This document shows positions 8,671 through 18,391 of a stretch of DNA of 64,000 nucleotides, in pieces. Source of the DNA: Mycobacterium spongiae (lineage in GTDB: Bacteria > Actinomycetota > Actinomycetes > Mycobacteriales > Mycobacteriaceae). Positions within the stretch are counted from its first letter, which is position 1. Each line of letters begins with the position of its first letter. The translations under genes and the position numbers were made by a program. The notes beneath the pieces were generated by a model. The model saw nothing but the letters and a program-made list of their open reading frames with translations, did not search any database and had not been told where the DNA came from. The DNA is taken from positions 4,588,001 through 4,652,000 of the forward strand of contig NZ_CP046600.1 of NCBI RefSeq assembly GCF_018278905.1, given 5' to 3'.

Positions 8671-8859
8671 TCAAAGACAGGTGCACCGTGCTGTACACGT
8701 CAGGATTTCCAGTATCGCACCCAATTGCAGGTATCCGATGAACAACAGCGGAATTACGGCGGTTCTGACGCCATTGACACAATGCCCAACACCCACGAGC
8801 ATAATCCGCACCGCAGCAGTCACCGCGTTCACAACTAACCCCAAAGGGAATAGCTGCAT
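8671..8859 (-). CDS. Possible small two-segment membrane protein (weak)
   Basis: From an internal ATG at 8859 the frame encodes 62 residues with two hydrophobic stretches (LFPLGLVVNAVTAAVRIMLV and TAVIPLLFIGYLQLGAILEI). It ends 12 nt before the NrtS-like gene on the same strand. No ribosome site or family supports it, so it may be a chance frame or a decayed membrane gene. Confidence 0.25.
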   Translation of the reverse strand: MQLFPLGLVVNAVTAAVRIMLVGVGHCVNGVRTAVIPLLFIGYLQLGAILEILTCTARCTCL

Positions 8860-9066
8860 CACGCCACCGAGCAACCGTCTGGGTGGTGTCTCCCGATATC
8901 TGGAAAGAACATTTACCAGATTTGAGCTCGTACCGCAAGACCGATCACGCGACGCCACACCCGCAAGGCGCCACCACGTGCCAATTTCTCGGAAAGCGAC
9001 CAATTTAGTTGGGCCACTTGATCCAAACTGATGTACACGACGGCCGCCCATCGCTATGTTCGATAC

Positions 9067-9087
9067 GCGGACCGTACGGCGGTCCGC
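9067..9087. promoter_or_regulatory. Inverted repeat upstream of the PE_PGRS gene
   Basis: GCGGACCG-TACGG-CGGTCCGC, 8-bp perfect arms, 45 nt before the start codon of the PE_PGRS gene. It could be an operator or a leader hairpin. The 8860-9066 stretch before it is AT-richer and holds no recognisable gene. Confidence 0.4.
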
Positions 9088-9132
9088 CAGCAGCGGGTCG
9101 CCGACAGCGAGAAGTGATGCGAGGAGAATGTG

Positions 9133-11823
9133 ATGGCATTTGTAGTAGCGGCAACCGACTTAGTTGCGGCGGCCGCAGCCGATTTAGCCACTATCGGATC
9201 CTCGATTGGCGCGGCAAATGCGACGGCCGCGGTCCCCACGACGGCAGTATTAGCGGCCGGTGCGGATGAGGTCTCGGTGGCTGTTGCCGCGTTGTTTGAC
9301 GCCCACGGTCAGGCGTATCGGACGGTCAGTGCACACGCTGCGTTATTTCATGAACAGTTTGTACAGACCATGAGCGCAAGCACGGCATCGTATGCGTTTG
9401 CTGAGGCGGCGAATGCGTCACCGATGGCAGCTGCCCTGGAGTTCGTGAACGCACCCACGCAGGCGCTGTTGGGGCGCCCGCTGATCGGTGACGGTGCACC
9501 TGGTGCGCCGGGGCAGGCCGGTGGGCCGGGCGGTTTGTTGTACGGCAACGGCGGCAATGGTGGCAACGGGTTGCCCGGTCAGGCCGGTGGGGCCGGCGGG
9601 GCTGCGGGGTTAATCGGCAATGGAGGCAATGGGGGCATCGGCGGTCCCGGCGCCACCGGCTTCGCGGGTGGCGCTGGTGGGGCCGGTGGGTGGTTGTTCG
9701 GCAACGGCGGCAACGGGGGATCCGGCGGACTCGGCAGTGGTGTCGGAGGGACCGGCGGCACCGGCGGCGCGGGCGGCGCCGCAGTCGGGCTGTTTGGCCA
9801 CGGCGGCGACGGCGGGGCTGGCGGGACAGGGCCTACGGCTGACGGAGCCGGTGGGGCCGGCGGGGTCGGTGGTTTGGTCTACGGCAACGGCGGCAATGGT
9901 GGTCTCACCTGGGAGGGCGGCGGTGACGCTGGGGCCGGCGGCGATGCTCGGCTGATTGGCAACGGTGGCAATGGTGGCTATCAAGGCAATACCGGAGGCG
10001 GCGGTGGGGTCGCCGGTGACGGTGGCAACGGCGGGTGGCTATTCGGTCACGGCGGTGACGGCGGCGCCGGCGGTATTGCGACTACGGCCGGCAACGGCGG
10101 CAATGCGGGGCTGTTCGGCCATGGCGGTGACGGCGGCTGGGGTGGCGACAATACCGACGGTGGGTCCGGTGGAGCGGGCGGGACGCTGATTGGCAATGGC
10201 GGCTCCGGTGGCGATGCGGTGCGAAATGACGGTGCCGGGGGCAATGGTGGCAACGCGCTCGGGCTGATCGGCAGCGGCGGAGCCGGCGGGGCCGGTGCGC
10301 CCGGCGCCGTCGTTGGCGGAACCGGCGGCAACGGTGGCAACGGCGGCCAACTATTCGGCAACGGTGGGGCGGGCGGATCCGGCGGTTCCAACCCTAACAA
10401 CGGCGGCACCGGCGGGATCGGTGGCCGGGCGGCGCTGATCGGCAACGGCGGAAACGGCGGCGCGGCCGGCGCCAGCTTGCTCGGTGACCCGGGCGCCGGC
10501 GGTAATGGCGGCGACGCCCAGTTGATCGGCGACGGCGGAATCGGCGGGCTAGGCAACTCCGGAGGACCCAACGGGGCTAACGGGCAGGGCGGCACGCTAT
10601 CCGGGGATCCGCTGGACGTGGTGAATGCGCCGTTCGAGGCGTTGCTCGGTCGCCCGTTGATCGGTGACGGCGCCGATGGCGCTCCGGGACAAGCCGGCGG
10701 GCCCGGCGGGCTGCTGTACGGCGACGGCGGCAACGGCGGGAATGGTCTGGCTGGCCAGGCTGGCGGGGCTGGCGGCGCCGCGGGGTTAATCGGAAATGGC
10801 GGCAACGGGGGGACCGGAGGGCCTGCTGCCGTCGGCTTGGCCGGCGGGGCCGGCGGGTCCGGCGGGTGGCTCTTCGGCAACGGCGGCGCCGGCGGAATCG
10901 GCGGGTTCGGCAGTGGCGGTGCCGGAGGCTCAGGTGGGGCCGGCGGAGTCGCCATCGGGTGGTTCGGCAACGGCGGCGACGGCGGAGCCGGCGGAGTCAG
11001 CGATGCCTTCGTCGGCGGTAGCGGTGCGCAAGGCGGGGTCGGCGGGTTGTTGTACGGCCACGGAGGCAACGGTGGCCTCAGCTGGCTGGGCGGCGGCGCC
11101 AACTCTGGCTCCGGTGGTGATGCTCGGCTGATCGGCAACGGCGGCAACGGCGGCTTCCAAGGCAACAACATACCTGGCGGTGGACTCACCGGCAACGGCG
11201 GCAATGGCGGCCTGCTGGCCGGCAACGGCGGCAACGGCGGTGCCGGCAACTTCATGACCACGGCCGGCAACGGCGGAAACGCGATCGGGCTGTTCGGCAA
11301 CGGCGGTGATGGCGGCTGGGCTGGTGACGTGAGCAACGGTGGAGCCGGGGGCACCGGCGGGACCCTGATCGGCAACGGTGGTGACGGCGGCAACGCCGTT
11401 CGGGCCGACGGCAGTCCCGGGCTCGGTGGTAACGGCGGCAACGCGGTCGGGCTGATCGGCAACGGCGGAGCCGGCGGCACCGGCGCCGCCGGCCTTGGGG
11501 TTGCCGGCAGCAACGGCGGTCACGGCGGCACCGGCGCGCAACTGTTCGGCACCGGCGGCGCCGGCGGATCCGGCGGATCATCCCAAGATGACGCCGGCGG
11601 AACCGGCGGCGACGGCGGCACCGCCGCCCTCATCGGCAACGGCGGGGATGGCGGTGCGGCCGGCGTCAGCACCCTCGCCCTCGGCGCTGCCGGCGGCAAT
11701 GGTGGCAACGCCCAGTTGATCGGCAATGGCGGTGACGGCGGTCGCGGCGACAACGGTGGGCCTGGCGGCACCGGCGGCACCGGCGGAACGTTGTTCGGTC
11801 AAAACGGATCCAACGGAGCGTAG
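9133..11823 (+). CDS. PE_PGRS family protein
   Basis: 896 residues from the ATG at 9133, with GAGGAG 6 nt upstream. Residues 1 to about 95 form the PE domain ([19 protein letters not shown], then [18 protein letters not shown] and FHEQFVQTM), the type VII secretion-targeting helical hairpin. A short linker with [17 protein letters not shown] follows, then Gly-Gly-X repeats to the end with no distinct C-terminal domain. These proteins are exported by ESX-5 and are often surface-exposed; individual functions are mostly unknown. The linker motif recurs near residue 497 as [17 protein letters not shown], showing an internal tandem duplication. It faces betP convergently. Confidence 0.95.
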   Translation: MAFVVAATDLVAAAAADLATIGSSIGAANATAAVPTTAVLAAGADEVSVAVAALFDAHGQAYRTVSAHAALFHEQFVQTMSASTASYAFAEAANASPMAAALEFVNAPTQALLGRPLIGDGAPGAPGQAGGPGGLLYGNGGNGGNGLPGQAGGAGGAAGLIGNGGNGGIGGPGATGFAGGAGGAGGWLFGNGGNGGSGGLGSGVGGTGGTGGAGGAAVGLFGHGGDGGAGGTGPTADGAGGAGGVGGLVYGNGGNGGLTWEGGGDAGAGGDARLIGNGGNGGYQGNTGGGGGVAGDGGNGGWLFGHGGDGGAGGIATTAGNGGNAGLFGHGGDGGWGGDNTDGGSGGAGGTLIGNGGSGGDAVRNDGAGGNGGNALGLIGSGGAGGAGAPGAVVGGTGGNGGNGGQLFGNGGAGGSGGSNPNNGGTGGIGGRAALIGNGGNGGAAGASLLGDPGAGGNGGDAQLIGDGGIGGLGNSGGPNGANGQGGTLSGDPLDVVNAPFEALLGRPLIGDGADGAPGQAGGPGGLLYGDGGNGGNGLAGQAGGAGGAAGLIGNGGNGGTGGPAAVGLAGGAGGSGGWLFGNGGAGGIGGFGSGGAGGSGGAGGVAIGWFGNGGDGGAGGVSDAFVGGSGAQGGVGGLLYGHGGNGGLSWLGGGANSGSGGDARLIGNGGNGGFQGNNIPGGGLTGNGGNGGLLAGNGGNGGAGNFMTTAGNGGNAIGLFGNGGDGGWAGDVSNGGAGGTGGTLIGNGGDGGNAVRADGSPGLGGNGGNAVGLIGNGGAGGTGAAGLGVAGSNGGHGGTGAQLFGTGGAGGSGGSSQDDAGGTGGDGGTAALIGNGGDGGAAGVSTLALGAAGGNGGNAQLIGNGGDGGRGDNGGPGGTGGTGGTLFGQNGSNGA
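9445..10620 (+). repeat. First copy of the 1176-bp internal duplication in PE_PGRS
   Basis: It runs from the linker motif [15 protein letters not shown] through the sector ending in GGTLSGDP. The following copy starts again with the same linker, exactly 392 codons later. Confidence 0.75.
10621..11823 (+). repeat. Second copy of the PE_PGRS internal duplication
   Basis: It follows the first copy block by block: linker, [46 protein letters not shown]. It ends the protein with [13 protein letters not shown]. Many codon and residue differences separate the copies, so the duplication is not recent. Confidence 0.75.
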
Positions 11824-11875
11824 CCGCTGGCCCGGGCGAACGGATTGCCTTGGCCTCTAGTGCCGCAAATTCGCG

Positions 11876-13636
11876 CTAGTTGGTGTCAAAAACATGTTCT
11901 CCCAAGGGATCTGGCGGAGTATTGACCGTGAGAGCGCCGGTGTCAGGGTGCACCTCATACGCACCGCTGTCGACATCGCGGACCGCAATGAGCCCCGCCA
12001 GGGTCGCCGACATATCGTGCCGTTGTCGGCCTCCGGCGCTAATCCCGTCGGGCACTGTGACGTGCAGGAGCCGAGGTGTGGTGGCCAGATCGAAGTGGAA
12101 TGCCCTTGTCATGGCATAGCACGCCACCACCATGACGATCGAGAACGGCAGGGCGGTGGCAATGGCGGCGGTCCGCAAGGCAAGCAGCGAACCGGCCCCG
12201 CCAACCAGCAGCAGGACCGCGGCCGCCACCCCCTGCAGGACCGCCCAATACACCCGGGTGAGCTTCGGCGGGTCTAGGTCACCGCCCGTTGACAAGATAT
12301 CGATGACCAGCGACCCGGAGTCCGACGACGTGACGAAGAAGAACACGATCACCACGACCGCGAGAAGACTGGTGACTACCGGTATCGGCAGATCGTCGAG
12401 TAGCTGGAACAGCGAAGTATTGGCGTCCACCGCACCGTCGGTGAGCATGTCGCCGTGATTGCGCTGCCGCAACACCGCCGAGTCACCGAAGAATGTGAAC
12501 CAGAGCGAGGCGATCAAGGTGGGAACCAGCAGTACAGCACCGATGAACTCACGGATCGTCCGCCCACGGGAAATCCGTGCGATAAACATCCCGACAAACG
12601 GAGCCCAACTGATCCACCAACCCCAGTAGAAGATCGTCCAGTCGCCGAGCCAGCCGTCGTCGGAGAACGGCGCGGTGCGCAACATGAGCTCCGGTAGCGA
12701 TTGGACGTAGCCTCCCAAGTTCTGCACCCACGACTGGAGCAAGAACAGGGTCGGCCCGATCGACAACACGAAGAGCGCCAACACCCCCGCGAGCACCATG
12801 TTGATATTCGATAACCACTTCAGCCCCCGGCTGACTCCACTGACTACCGAGGCAGTAGCGCAGGCGGTGATGGCAGCGATCATGCCGACCATCCACCAGT
12901 TGTTCACCTGGATCCAGCCGAGATATTCCAAGCCGGAAGCGATCTGGGTAATGCCGAAGCCCAGCGAGGTGGCGACACCGAAAAGTGTTCCGACGGCAGC
13001 GATTACGTCGACAGCATACCCGAACACACCTTCCACGCGGCGCCTACCGAGGACTGGCTCCAACAACCACCGCACCGAAAGGGGGCGGCCCCGACGATAG
13101 GTCATGTACGCCATCCCGAGACCGACGACCACGTAGATCGCCCAGGCGTGCAAACCCCAGTGAAACATCGTCAACGCCAGCGCCTGTTTGGCCGCTGCGT
13201 CAGTGAGCGCGGGCACACCTCGCGACATCGGTGGATGCACATAGTGACTCAACGGCTCGGCCACACTGTAGAAGACCAAACCGATACCCATACCCGCACT
13301 GAACAACATTGCCAGCCAGGGCCAGAAACCGAACTCGGGCTGCTCATCGTCGCGGCCGAGCCTAATGGTGCCAACCTGCGAAAAACCGCAGTACAGCGCG
13401 AATACCACAAACCCCGTGGCGACCAGGATGTACCACCAGCCAACACCGCTCGTGATCGCGGCGTTCAACCGGACGAACGCATTCTCAGCGGTATGCGAGT
13501 ACACAACAGAAACGATGATCATCCCGATGATCACCAGTGATGCGGGAACGAACACCGCCGGCTTAACACTGCGCGAGGCCCGGACAAGGGCGTTGGCACC
13601 GCCGTGGTCCTTCTCGCGAATTTCAGGCAACGCCAT
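11876..13636 (-). CDS. betP: BCCT family glycine betaine/choline/carnitine transporter
   Basis: 586 residues from the ATG at 13636, with AAGGA 6 nt upstream. A 12-TM secondary transporter that takes up compatible solutes with sodium or protons. BCCT hallmarks: the glycine-rich GMGIGLVFYSVAEPL in the substrate/Na+ region, and the Trp-rich FYWGWWISWAPFVGMFIARI, followed by SRGRTIREF. A cytoplasmic C-terminal tail of roughly 60 residues could carry osmosensing. The position between PE_PGRS and PE/PPE genes matches Rv0917. It is a single-gene unit convergent with PE_PGRS. Confidence 0.93.
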   Translation of the reverse strand: MALPEIREKDHGGANALVRASRSVKPAVFVPASLVIIGMIIVSVVYSHTAENAFVRLNAAITSGVGWWYILVATGFVVFALYCGFSQVGTIRLGRDDEQPEFGFWPWLAMLFSAGMGIGLVFYSVAEPLSHYVHPPMSRGVPALTDAAAKQALALTMFHWGLHAWAIYVVVGLGMAYMTYRRGRPLSVRWLLEPVLGRRRVEGVFGYAVDVIAAVGTLFGVATSLGFGITQIASGLEYLGWIQVNNWWMVGMIAAITACATASVVSGVSRGLKWLSNINMVLAGVLALFVLSIGPTLFLLQSWVQNLGGYVQSLPELMLRTAPFSDDGWLGDWTIFYWGWWISWAPFVGMFIARISRGRTIREFIGAVLLVPTLIASLWFTFFGDSAVLRQRNHGDMLTDGAVDANTSLFQLLDDLPIPVVTSLLAVVVIVFFFVTSSDSGSLVIDILSTGGDLDPPKLTRVYWAVLQGVAAAVLLLVGGAGSLLALRTAAIATALPFSIVMVVACYAMTRAFHFDLATTPRLLHVTVPDGISAGGRQRHDMSATLAGLIAVRDVDSGAYEVHPDTGALTVNTPPDPLGEHVFDTN

Positions 13637-13639
13637 CAC

Positions 13640-14037
13640 ACTTCCTTCTCACCGCGGCTCGTTCGGAGGCACCGCGTCGTTGTTTCTGTCTAACATGAGC
13701 GGGTACTGCGTGCTCTGGGCCGGTGCCCGACAACCCGCCAACCGCCAGGTCAGAGGGCATGTCGTCCGAAGAAACGCCTGGGCGGGCCGGCCCGCCACTA
13801 CCGATACACGGTACGAAATGCGAATCGATACCGTGGCGAAACTCTCCATACCGCCCGTCACGGAATCCAACCGGCCACAACCCAGACCGGAAGTCGGAGA
13901 AGCGTTCTGTGGTCACCCGGCGCCGTCCCGATCTCGCGTTGCGAAGACATCTAATTCCGTTATGAAACAGCCATTTCCGTAGCATGTAGCCGATATCGGC
14001 TCGAGCCTTGACCCGACGGGCGTAAGGTGGTGCTGGG
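13640..14037. other. Intergenic region upstream of betP and the PE remnant
   Basis: About 400 nt containing divergent promoter space for betP (leftward) and PE/PPE (rightward). ORFs here on either strand lack ribosome sites and family resemblance. It includes the palindrome listed separately. Confidence 0.4.
13988..14001. promoter_or_regulatory. 14-bp perfect palindrome before the PE/PPE genes
   Basis: AGCCGATATCGGCT lies 36 nt upstream of the PE remnant start. It is a candidate operator for the PE/PPE transcript. Confidence 0.35.
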
Positions 14038-14190
14038 ATGTCTCATACGACCGTCTGTCCGGAAGTGTTGACGATGGCGGTCGGGGATTTGCAGAGGATA
14101 GGTACTGCGGTGAGAATGCGGGCCGCGTTGGTCGATGACTGGTTCGTGACCATCGTGCCGGCCAGTGCCGAGTCATGTGGGGAAACCTAG
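14038..14190 (+). pseudogene. Truncated, diverged PE gene (PE7 position)
   Basis: An ORF of 50 codons opens as a PE protein (MSHTTVCPEVLTMAVGDLQR, IGTAVRMRAAL). It degenerates where PE proteins read [10 protein letters not shown] (here TIVPASAESC) and stops at a TAG, half the usual ~99 residues. It sits 41 nt before the PPE14-like gene, exactly where an intact PE7 (Rv0916c) precedes PPE14 in M. tuberculosis. AAGGTGG precedes the ATG, so it may still be translated, but the second PE helix is lost and normal PE-PPE pairing is unlikely. I read it as decaying. Confidence 0.65.
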
Positions 14191-14231
14191 GCGGCCGATA
14201 AGGTCGCGACCAGCTAAGGAGACTGCCGACA

Positions 14232-15482
14232 GTGGATTTCGGGCTCCTGCCTCCGGAGGTTACCTCGGGCCTGATGTATTCCGGCCCGGGGCCGGAGTCG
14301 TTGCTCGCTGCCGCGGCCGCTTGGGAGGGCGTGGCCGCCGAGATGAGTTCCGCGGCAGTTTCGTATGGATCGGTGGTGTCGACACTCATCAATGAGCCGT
14401 GGATCGGCGCGGCCTCCGGAGCGATGGCAGCCGCCGCCACACCCTATGTGGGGTGGCTGGCCACCACCGCTGCGCACGTGAAGGAGACGGCCACCCAGGC
14501 CAGGATTGCCGCCGCGGCATATGAGACAGCGTTCGCGATGATGGTGCCGCCGCCAGTCATCGCGGCCAACCGCGCCCGGTTGATGTCGTTGGTCGCCACG
14601 AACCTTCTGGGGCAAAACAGCGCGGCCATTGCGGCCACCCAAGCCGAGTACGCCGAGATGTGGGCACAGGACGCGGCCGCGATGTATGGCTATGAAGCGG
14701 AGTCGGCTGCCGCGTCGGCATTGACGGCATTCATCCCACCAGCGCGCACCTCCGAACCCGGCGGCGTAGCAAATCAGGCCGCAGCGGTCGCCAAAGCCGC
14801 CGCCGCGAGCGCTGCCGCGAATGCAGGGCAAGCGCTGGCCCCGCAGGCCCTCGGCGACGCTGTGTCCGCGGTACCCGCCGCTGCCACCGACCCACTCACG
14901 TCCGCGCTCTCCGGGATTCTTGCGAACCTCAACCCACAACTCGCAAACGTTGCTGAGTTGATCCCGAACCCCGAGTTGGACGCGATCGGTCTGTTCATCG
15001 CTAGCATCGCGTCCGGCAATCTCGCCCTCGGGGTGGTGAATACGGCCAGAGGTGGTGGCTTCTTCGGCAGCGGCCCCGCCGCGCCGGCGCCCAGCGGAGT
15101 AGCCGATTCGCCGGCAGATGAGCCCGCGGCCGGCCTAGGCGCCCGAGGCGGCGCCGTGTCCGTGTCCGCGGGCGCCGGCCACGCGTCCGGTATCGGTGCG
15201 CTATCGGTGCCGCACAGCTGGACCACCGCCGCCCCGGAGATCCAGCTCGCCGTCCAAGCGCTGCCCAGCGCCAGCGCCAGCCCCACCGTTGATCCAGGTG
15301 CCCTCAACGGTATGCCGATGGGCCTGCTGAGCGGGATGGCGCTGGCGAGTATGGCCGCCCGCGGGACGTCGGGCAGTAGTAGCAACCGGAGCGACGACAC
15401 CACCGACGACAAACAGGATGGCCGCAAACCCCCGGTCGTTGTGATCCGGGAGCCGCCGCCGCCCGCAACCCCTCCGTCGTAA
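14232..15482 (+). CDS. PPE family protein, SVP subgroup (PPE14-like)
   Basis: 416 residues, GTG start at 14232 with AAGGAG 10 nt upstream. The N-terminal PPE domain covers about residues 1-180 ([19 protein letters not shown]; the WxG-like [25 protein letters not shown]). The SVP signature GALSVPHSW is near residue 325, followed by a flexible Pro/Ser-rich tail. PPE-SVP proteins are exported by ESX systems as PE-PPE heterodimers. Its upstream PE partner is truncated here, so it may depend on a PE encoded elsewhere. The position corresponds to Rv0915c. Confidence 0.92.
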   Translation: MDFGLLPPEVTSGLMYSGPGPESLLAAAAAWEGVAAEMSSAAVSYGSVVSTLINEPWIGAASGAMAAAATPYVGWLATTAAHVKETATQARIAAAAYETAFAMMVPPPVIAANRARLMSLVATNLLGQNSAAIAATQAEYAEMWAQDAAAMYGYEAESAAASALTAFIPPARTSEPGGVANQAAAVAKAAAASAAANAGQALAPQALGDAVSAVPAAATDPLTSALSGILANLNPQLANVAELIPNPELDAIGLFIASIASGNLALGVVNTARGGGFFGSGPAAPAPSGVADSPADEPAAGLGARGGAVSVSAGAGHASGIGALSVPHSWTTAAPEIQLAVQALPSASASPTVDPGALNGMPMGLLSGMALASMAARGTSGSSSNRSDDTTDDKQDGRKPPVVVIREPPPPATPPS

Positions 15483-15572
15483 ACCACGCTTGTTTTCGCC
15501 GCATCGCCGTGATGCACCCGGGCCGCGAAATTACTCGCCGGGTCACTCCCTCGGCTGTAGTAGCGTACGGCT

Positions 15573-16811
15573 ATGGACCGCGATGTCTGGATTCTCGGCG
15601 GCTACCAAAGCGATTTCGCGCGCAACCTCAGCAAAGAGAACCGCGACTTCGCGGCGCTGACCGCCGAGGTCGTCGACGGCACGCTGACGGCGGCCAAGGT
15701 GGATGCCGCTGACATCGCCGCGACGGGTGTCATCCACGTGGCGAACGCCTTCGGCGAGATGTTCGCCAGCCAGGGTCACCTCGGGGCAATGCCCGCCACG
15801 GTCCACGACGAACTGTGGAACATGCCAGCGTCGCGGCACGAAGCCGCGTGCGCGTCCGGCAGCGTGGCCACGCTGGCAGCGATGGCAGACCTGCGATCGG
15901 ACACCTACGACGCCGCGCTCGTCGTGGGGCTCGAGCTCGAGAAAACGGTGCCCGGTGACGTCGGCGCCGCGTATCTCGGCGCCGCCGCATGGACCGGGCA
16001 TGAAGGAGCCGAGGCGCGCTACTTGTGGCCGTCGATGTTCGCCGAGATCGCCGAGGAGTACGACCGACGGTACGGTTTGGACGACACCCATCTGCGGGCC
16101 ATCGCCCAGCTCAATTTCGCCAACGCGCGCCGCAACCCCAACGCGCAGACTCGTGGCTGGACGGTCCCCGATCCGATCACCGATGACGATGCGACCAACC
16201 CGATCACCGAAGGCCGGCTGCGGCGGTTCGACTGCAGCCAAATGACCGATGGCGGAGCGGGATTGATCTTGGTCAACGATGCCTATCTGCGCGATCACCC
16301 TTCGGTTCGCCCGATCGGCCGCATCCGTGGCTGGGGGCATCGCACCGTCGGGCTCGGTCTGCGGCAAAAACTCGACCGCGCGGCCCACGGTGAATCCGAC
16401 CCCCACGTGCTCCCCCACGTACGGACGGCGGTACTCGATGCGTTGCGCCGCGCCCACGTGACCCTCGACGACCTCGACGGGTTTGAAGTACACGATTGCT
16501 TCACCCCCAGCGAGTACCTGGCCATCGACCACATCGGGCTCACCGGGCCCGGCGAATCGTGGAAGGCCATCGAGAACGGTGAGATCGAGATCGGCGGACG
16601 GCTGCCGATCAACCCCAGCGGCGGCCTGATCGGTGGCGGACACCCTGTCGGCGCTTCCGGTGTGCGGATGCTGCTCGATGCGACCAAGCAGGTCAGCGGC
16701 GCCGCCGGCGATTATCAGGTTGACGGCGCACAAACGTTTGGCACCCTCAACTTTGGTGGCAGCACCGCCACCACGGTCAGTTTCGTTGTCAGCGCCACGA
16801 AAGGCTGCTAG
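15573..16811 (+). CDS. Thiolase-family protein (acetyl-CoA acetyltransferase / SCP-x type)
   Basis: 412 residues, corresponding to Rv0914c. Thiolase features: nucleophilic Cys93 in HEAACASGSVA, FEVHDCFTPSEYLA with the NEAF-like histidine position as HDCF, and the C-terminal glycine loop GGLIGGGHPVGASGVRM (His near residue 357). The HDCF form is typical of the SCP-x/steroid-type thiolases rather than classic FadA, so cleavage or condensation of acyl-CoA of lipid or sterol type is plausible. The carotenoid oxygenase gene starts 5 nt after its stop, indicating an operon. Confidence 0.88.
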   Translation: MDRDVWILGGYQSDFARNLSKENRDFAALTAEVVDGTLTAAKVDAADIAATGVIHVANAFGEMFASQGHLGAMPATVHDELWNMPASRHEAACASGSVATLAAMADLRSDTYDAALVVGLELEKTVPGDVGAAYLGAAAWTGHEGAEARYLWPSMFAEIAEEYDRRYGLDDTHLRAIAQLNFANARRNPNAQTRGWTVPDPITDDDATNPITEGRLRRFDCSQMTDGGAGLILVNDAYLRDHPSVRPIGRIRGWGHRTVGLGLRQKLDRAAHGESDPHVLPHVRTAVLDALRRAHVTLDDLDGFEVHDCFTPSEYLAIDHIGLTGPGESWKAIENGEIEIGGRLPINPSGGLIGGGHPVGASGVRMLLDATKQVSGAAGDYQVDGAQTFGTLNFGGSTATTVSFVVSATKGC

Positions 16812-16816
16812 CAGAG

Positions 16817-18337
16817 ATGGATGTTGAGATAGTTGGCAAGTTCCTGTCGACCCTGCCCGACGACGACGACCACCCCTACCGCACCGGTCCGTGGCGACCG
16901 CAAACGACGGAGTGGGATGCCGACGATCTGACCGCGCTCGACGGCGAGATACCGCACGACCTGGACGGCATCTATCTGCGCAACACCGAAAATCCGCTGC
17001 ACCCGGCGTTCTCGATCTATCATCCTTTCGACGGTGACGCCATGGTGCACGTGGTCGGTTTCCGCGACGGCAAAGCCTTCTACCGCAACCGATTTGTCCG
17101 CACCGACGGCTTTCTGGCCGAGAACGAAGCCGGTGAACCGCTGTGGCCAGGTTTGGCCGAGCCGGTGCAGTGGGCCAAACGCGAGCACGGCTGGGGCGCC
17201 CGCGGGTTGATGAAGGACGCGTCCAGCACCGATGTCATCGTCCATCGGGGTGTGGCGCTGACCAGCTTCTACCAGTGCGGCGATCTGTATCGGGTTGACC
17301 CGTATTCAGCCAACACGCTGGGCAAGGAAACGTGGAACGGGCACTTCCCGTCCGATTGGGGTGTGTCAGCACATCCCAAGGTCGACAACAAGACTGGCGA
17401 ATTGTTGTTCTTCAACTACAGCAAACAAGACCCGTACCTGCGTTACGGGGTCGTCGACCAGAACAATGAGCTAGCACACTACGTCGACGTTCCTTTACCA
17501 GGGCCGCGGTTGCCGCACGATATGGCGTTCACCGAAAACTACGCCATCCTCAACGATTTTCCGTTGTTCTGGGATCCAAAGCTGCTCAAGCACGATGCTC
17601 ACCTGCCGCGCTTTTATCCGGACATGCCGTCGCGCTTCGCAGTGCTGCCCCGCCGGGGCGCAACCGCGGATGTCCGTTGGTTCGAAGCAGATCCAACATA
17701 CGTGTTGCATTTCACCAACGCCTACGAAGACGGCGACGAGATCGTACTGGACGGCTTCTTCGAGGGCGGCCCCCAGCCCGTCGACACGGGCACCGACAGC
17801 ACGAAGTGGGAGAAGATCTTCCGCTTCCTGGCCCTGGATCGGCTGCAGACCCGGCTACATCGGTGGCGACTCAACCTGGTCACCGGCACCGTGACCGAAG
17901 AGCAACTGTCCGAGTCGATCACCGAGTTCGGAACCATCAACGCCGACTACGCCACCAGCGACTACCGCTACATCTACGCCGCGACCGGCAAACCGGGCTG
18001 GTTCTTGTTCGACGGCCTGGTCAAACACGATCTGTTCACCGGAGGTCTTGAACGCTACTCACTTGGTGACGGCGTCTATGGAAGCGAGGCCCAGATGGCA
18101 CCGCGATTGGGCAGCACCGCCGAAGATGACGGCTACCTGGTCACCCTTACCACCGACATGAACGCTGACGCGTCGTACTGTCTGGTTTTCGACGCAGCCC
18201 GAGTCGGTGACGGTCCAGTATGCAAACTTCAACTGCCGGAACGCATTTCCAGCGGCACACATTCGACGTGGGTTCCAGGCGCCGAGATGCGTCGCTGGGA
18301 CCACGCGGAGTCGGCACCGAACGCGGTGGGGCTGTAG
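16817..18337 (+). CDS. Carotenoid cleavage oxygenase (RPE65/CCO family)
   Basis: 506 residues, corresponding to Rv0913c. A non-haem Fe(II) dioxygenase with a seven-bladed propeller. Candidate iron-ligand histidines are in WGVSAHPKVD, RLPHDMAFTENY, YVLHFTNAYEDGDEIVLDG and SSGTHSTWVPG, the four expected blades. The entry motif DLDGIYLRNTENP and HPFDGDAMVHVV are also typical. It should cleave a carotenoid, apocarotenal or stilbene-like double bond. It starts 5 nt after the thiolase stop, so the two are probably co-translated, and a VOC gene follows 54 nt later. Confidence 0.92.
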   Translation: MDVEIVGKFLSTLPDDDDHPYRTGPWRPQTTEWDADDLTALDGEIPHDLDGIYLRNTENPLHPAFSIYHPFDGDAMVHVVGFRDGKAFYRNRFVRTDGFLAENEAGEPLWPGLAEPVQWAKREHGWGARGLMKDASSTDVIVHRGVALTSFYQCGDLYRVDPYSANTLGKETWNGHFPSDWGVSAHPKVDNKTGELLFFNYSKQDPYLRYGVVDQNNELAHYVDVPLPGPRLPHDMAFTENYAILNDFPLFWDPKLLKHDAHLPRFYPDMPSRFAVLPRRGATADVRWFEADPTYVLHFTNAYEDGDEIVLDGFFEGGPQPVDTGTDSTKWEKIFRFLALDRLQTRLHRWRLNLVTGTVTEEQLSESITEFGTINADYATSDYRYIYAATGKPGWFLFDGLVKHDLFTGGLERYSLGDGVYGSEAQMAPRLGSTAEDDGYLVTLTTDMNADASYCLVFDAARVGDGPVCKLQLPERISSGTHSTWVPGAEMRRWDHAESAPNAVGL

Positions 18338-18391
18338 AGCTGGCCGGCCGGCAACACTGCGGGAATACGGACTCGGCGAAACGGAGCGGCA

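Noticed and set aside
10047..11513. 488-codon minus-strand frame inside PE_PGRS, proline-rich
   Set aside because: Antisense of Gly-Gly-X repeats gives Pro-rich open frames by necessity; no start signal or domain.
15543..16733. 396-codon minus-strand frame opposite the thiolase
   Set aside because: The sense strand shows a full thiolase with catalytic residues; the antisense product matches no family.
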